The position numbers were made by a program, and so were the translations under genes. From the NCBI RefSeq assembly GCF_010183535.1, contig NC_071328.1, forward strand, positions 7,440,001 through 7,504,000: 64,000 nucleotides of DNA, in the 5' to 3' direction. Positions 62,202 to 64,000 of this stretch are shown here, in pieces; positions within the stretch are counted from its first letter, which is position 1; each line of letters opens with the position of its first letter. The notes under the pieces are model-generated. The model had not been told where the DNA came from. It made no database searches and worked only from the letters and a program-made list of their open reading frames with translations. The DNA comes from Caenorhabditis remanei (taxonomy: Eukaryota; Nematoda; Chromadorea; Rhabditida; Rhabditidae).

Positions 62202-63938
62202 ATGTCGGATTTTGTGCCAGAAACCGAAGAAAACGAAGAAGAACCGATGAATGTAGACCTGGAACCGAAAATTGCGCAAAAAGCAGGAAAGGAACCGGTC
62301 GTGGTTGATCAAAGTAAGAATTATTTTTTGAAGCGACGATTTTCTATCAAAAAATGATGGCATTAGCATTATTATTTTAAAATTTGCTTTTATCTTCCTA
62401 ATAAAATGTTTCCAGGTTTTTCCCGTCGATTTATAAACAACAAATGGTACGGAAAGTACGGAGAAGAGGGAGAACTTCTGGAGCATATCAAAGAAGATTG
62501 GATACCAGTGGCTGAGGATGAGCAAGAATTTTTGAGTCAATTATGGTTCGAACAAGAAGAACAAGAGAGAAATGTATGTTTTTATCACATTTTTACCTAA
62601 AACGTATTGTATTATTCAGGCTCACAAACACTACGATTGGGATGAAGAAAAGAAAGAATGGGTCCCAAAAACCAATAAAACAGAAGAAGTGAACGAGGAT
62701 TTTATTGCAGAATATCAAGCAAACTATGGTGTCCAATATGATGATATTTACAGTGAGTTTATAGAGAATTTAAAAGTTCTGATTTTCTGGTTACCGAAAA
62801 AAACTTTCAGAGAAAATGGACGAAGAACTACAAGAAAAAGCAGCAAAAGCACTGAAAGAAGAGGAAGAGAAAAAAGAGAAAAAGAGGAAGAAGAAGCAAA
62901 AACTGCATACAGAAGAAGCGAAGAACGAAGGATGGGTTGATTTCGGAGATAAAGTTCATGCTGTATATGTTTCGAATCTTCCATTAGACATAACTGATGA
63001 AGAATTTCAAGAGTTTATGTCGAAATGCGGAGTTATTCAACCAGATATTCGCACAAATAAACCGAAATGTAAACTGTATCGTAATGAGGAAGGAGATTTA
63101 AAAGGAGATGGACGATGCTGTTATATTAAGAAAGAATCCATTGAGTTGGCTTGTAATATTCTTGACGGATCACTTCTGAAAAATAAGGAAGTTAAAGTTG
63201 AAGAAGCTCATTTCGAATTGAAAGGAGACTTTGATCCATCAAAAAAACGAAGGAAATTGACAGCGGCTCAAAAGAAAAGATATATGGAACAACAAAATAA
63301 GTAGGTATTTTCTTCTTTTAAAACTGTTCTGCGTTTTTATTTTAACAAGTTTTCCTGTAACTGTAACATCTTCACCTATTTTATTTTCAGGCTCTTCGAA
63401 TGGACGCCCGATAAGCCACGTAACTATCGTCCAAAGTCAGATTGCACTGTCATCGTGAAAAATCTGTTCACTCTGGAAATGATGTCAAAGAATGCTGCAT
63501 TGATGCTTGATCTGAAAGAGGAGATGACACAAAGCTGTCAGAAATACGGGACTGTCAAAAAAGTTGTTGTATATGATGTAAGTTTATTTCCTTAGGGAAA
63601 ATCGTTTTGGCTATTTCCATTCAACTTTATGATCCAATAATCTTCTTTAAAACAATTTCTTTCAGAATCATCCCGACGGCGTCGTTTCGGTTACGTTCCC
63701 AACAACGGAGGAATCCGATATGGCTGTGAAATATTTGAATGGGAGAGTTGTAGATGGAAGAAAACTGACAGCAGAATTATGGGATGGAAAGACGAAATAC
63801 AAGATTCAGGAAACCGAAGAAGATGAGGAAAGGAGAAGGAAAGAGTTCGAGAAGTTTATCGAAGGAGGTGGAAATCCTGATGATATGAATGAAGAAGAAG
63901 AAGAAGATGATGAAGATGATGATGATGATGAAGAATGA
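62202..63938 (+). CDS. HTATSF1/Cus2-like U2 snRNP splicing factor
   Basis: Six exons (62202-62313, 62416-62573, 62620-62752, 62811-63300, 63391-63577, 63666-63938) join in phase to give 450 aa. The acidic N-terminus (PETEENEEEPMNVD) leads to two Trp/Tyr-rich segments (NNKWYGKYGEEGEL and HKHYDWDEEKKEW), the family hallmark. A Lys/Glu coil follows. RRM1 lies at about 180-270 with VYVSNLPLDITDEEF, and a second RRM of UHM type at about 315-400 with TVIVKNLF and GRKLTAELWDG, near the human HTATSF1 GRQITAQAWDG. The C-terminus is a long Asp/Glu run. HTATSF1 and yeast Cus2 bind the U2 component SF3B1/Hsh155 through the UHM and act in early spliceosome assembly. The Asp/Glu tail is encoded by GAA/GAT repeats at 63886-63935. 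Confidence 0.9.
63886..63935 (+). repeat. GAA/GAT trinucleotide tract encoding the acidic tail
   Basis: A run of GAA, GAG and GAT codons (about 16-17 codons) at the end of the HTATSF1-like gene encodes an uninterrupted Glu/Asp tail. Such trinucleotide tracts vary in length between strains. Confidence 0.7.
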
Positions 63939-64000
63939 TTACATCAAACCCTCAGTTAATCGATTATCTATTGATTGTTTTCTTTTTTCCGGTCATTTCT

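Noticed and set aside
1..64000. CRISPR arrays, prokaryotic defence systems or phage-like clusters
   Set aside because: No regularly spaced direct repeats; all supported genes are intron-containing nematode genes.

Overview
The window reads as nuclear DNA of a Caenorhabditis nematode, most likely an Elegans-group species other than C. elegans. It is AT-rich, has many very short introns (about 45-60 bp) with near-invariant TTTTCAG-type acceptors, and carries acceptor-like sites just upstream of several ATGs, as expected for spliced-leader trans-splicing. From memory, the left part resembles the C. elegans chromosome I Y65B4A neighbourhood (cysteine protease, vps-20, an eIF4A-III paralogue). The centre is lim-9, which in C. 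elegans is F25H5.1, also on chromosome I. No search was run, so orthology rests on motif recognition and on splice phases worked out by hand.

Layout. 0.87-7.8 kb (-): a membrane-anchored cathepsin B-like protease with a roughly 4.2 kb intron. A complete small two-LIM-domain gene (2.5-3.1 kb, +) lies on the opposite strand inside another of its introns. 8.2-9.2 kb (-): vps-20 (ESCRT-III). 10.0-11.5 kb (+): eIF4A3-type DEAD-box helicase. 11.9-13.8 kb (+): an EME1-like endonuclease subunit, about 100 nt beyond the helicase poly(A) signal, so probably co-transcribed with it. 14.7-16.9 kb (-): a CHK2-family FHA kinase. 18.1-57.4 kb (+): lim-9 (PET plus six LIM domains), about 39 kb, with long introns holding at least four phase-compatible alternative first exons and a near-complete non-LTR retrotransposon. 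59.0-59.2 kb (+): a PMP3/UPF0057 mini membrane protein. 59.4-61.4 kb (-): a UDP-glucuronosyltransferase. 62.2-63.9 kb (+): an HTATSF1/Cus2-like splicing factor.

Gene functions fall into recognisable groups. RNA processing is represented by eIF4A3 and the HTATSF1-like protein. Genome maintenance is represented by the EME1-like protein and the CHK2-like kinase, which are convergent neighbours. LIM scaffolds are represented by lim-9 and the nested two-LIM gene. VPS-20 acts in membrane remodelling and the UGT in xenobiotic conjugation. I see no prokaryotic-style system, CRISPR array or viral cluster. The most unusual features are the nested antisense LIM gene, the layered promoter architecture of lim-9, the coding-competent retrotransposon in lim-9 intron 1, a terminal-inverted-repeat mini-element just upstream of lim-9, and a tRNA-like, Pol III-like module in the protease intron.
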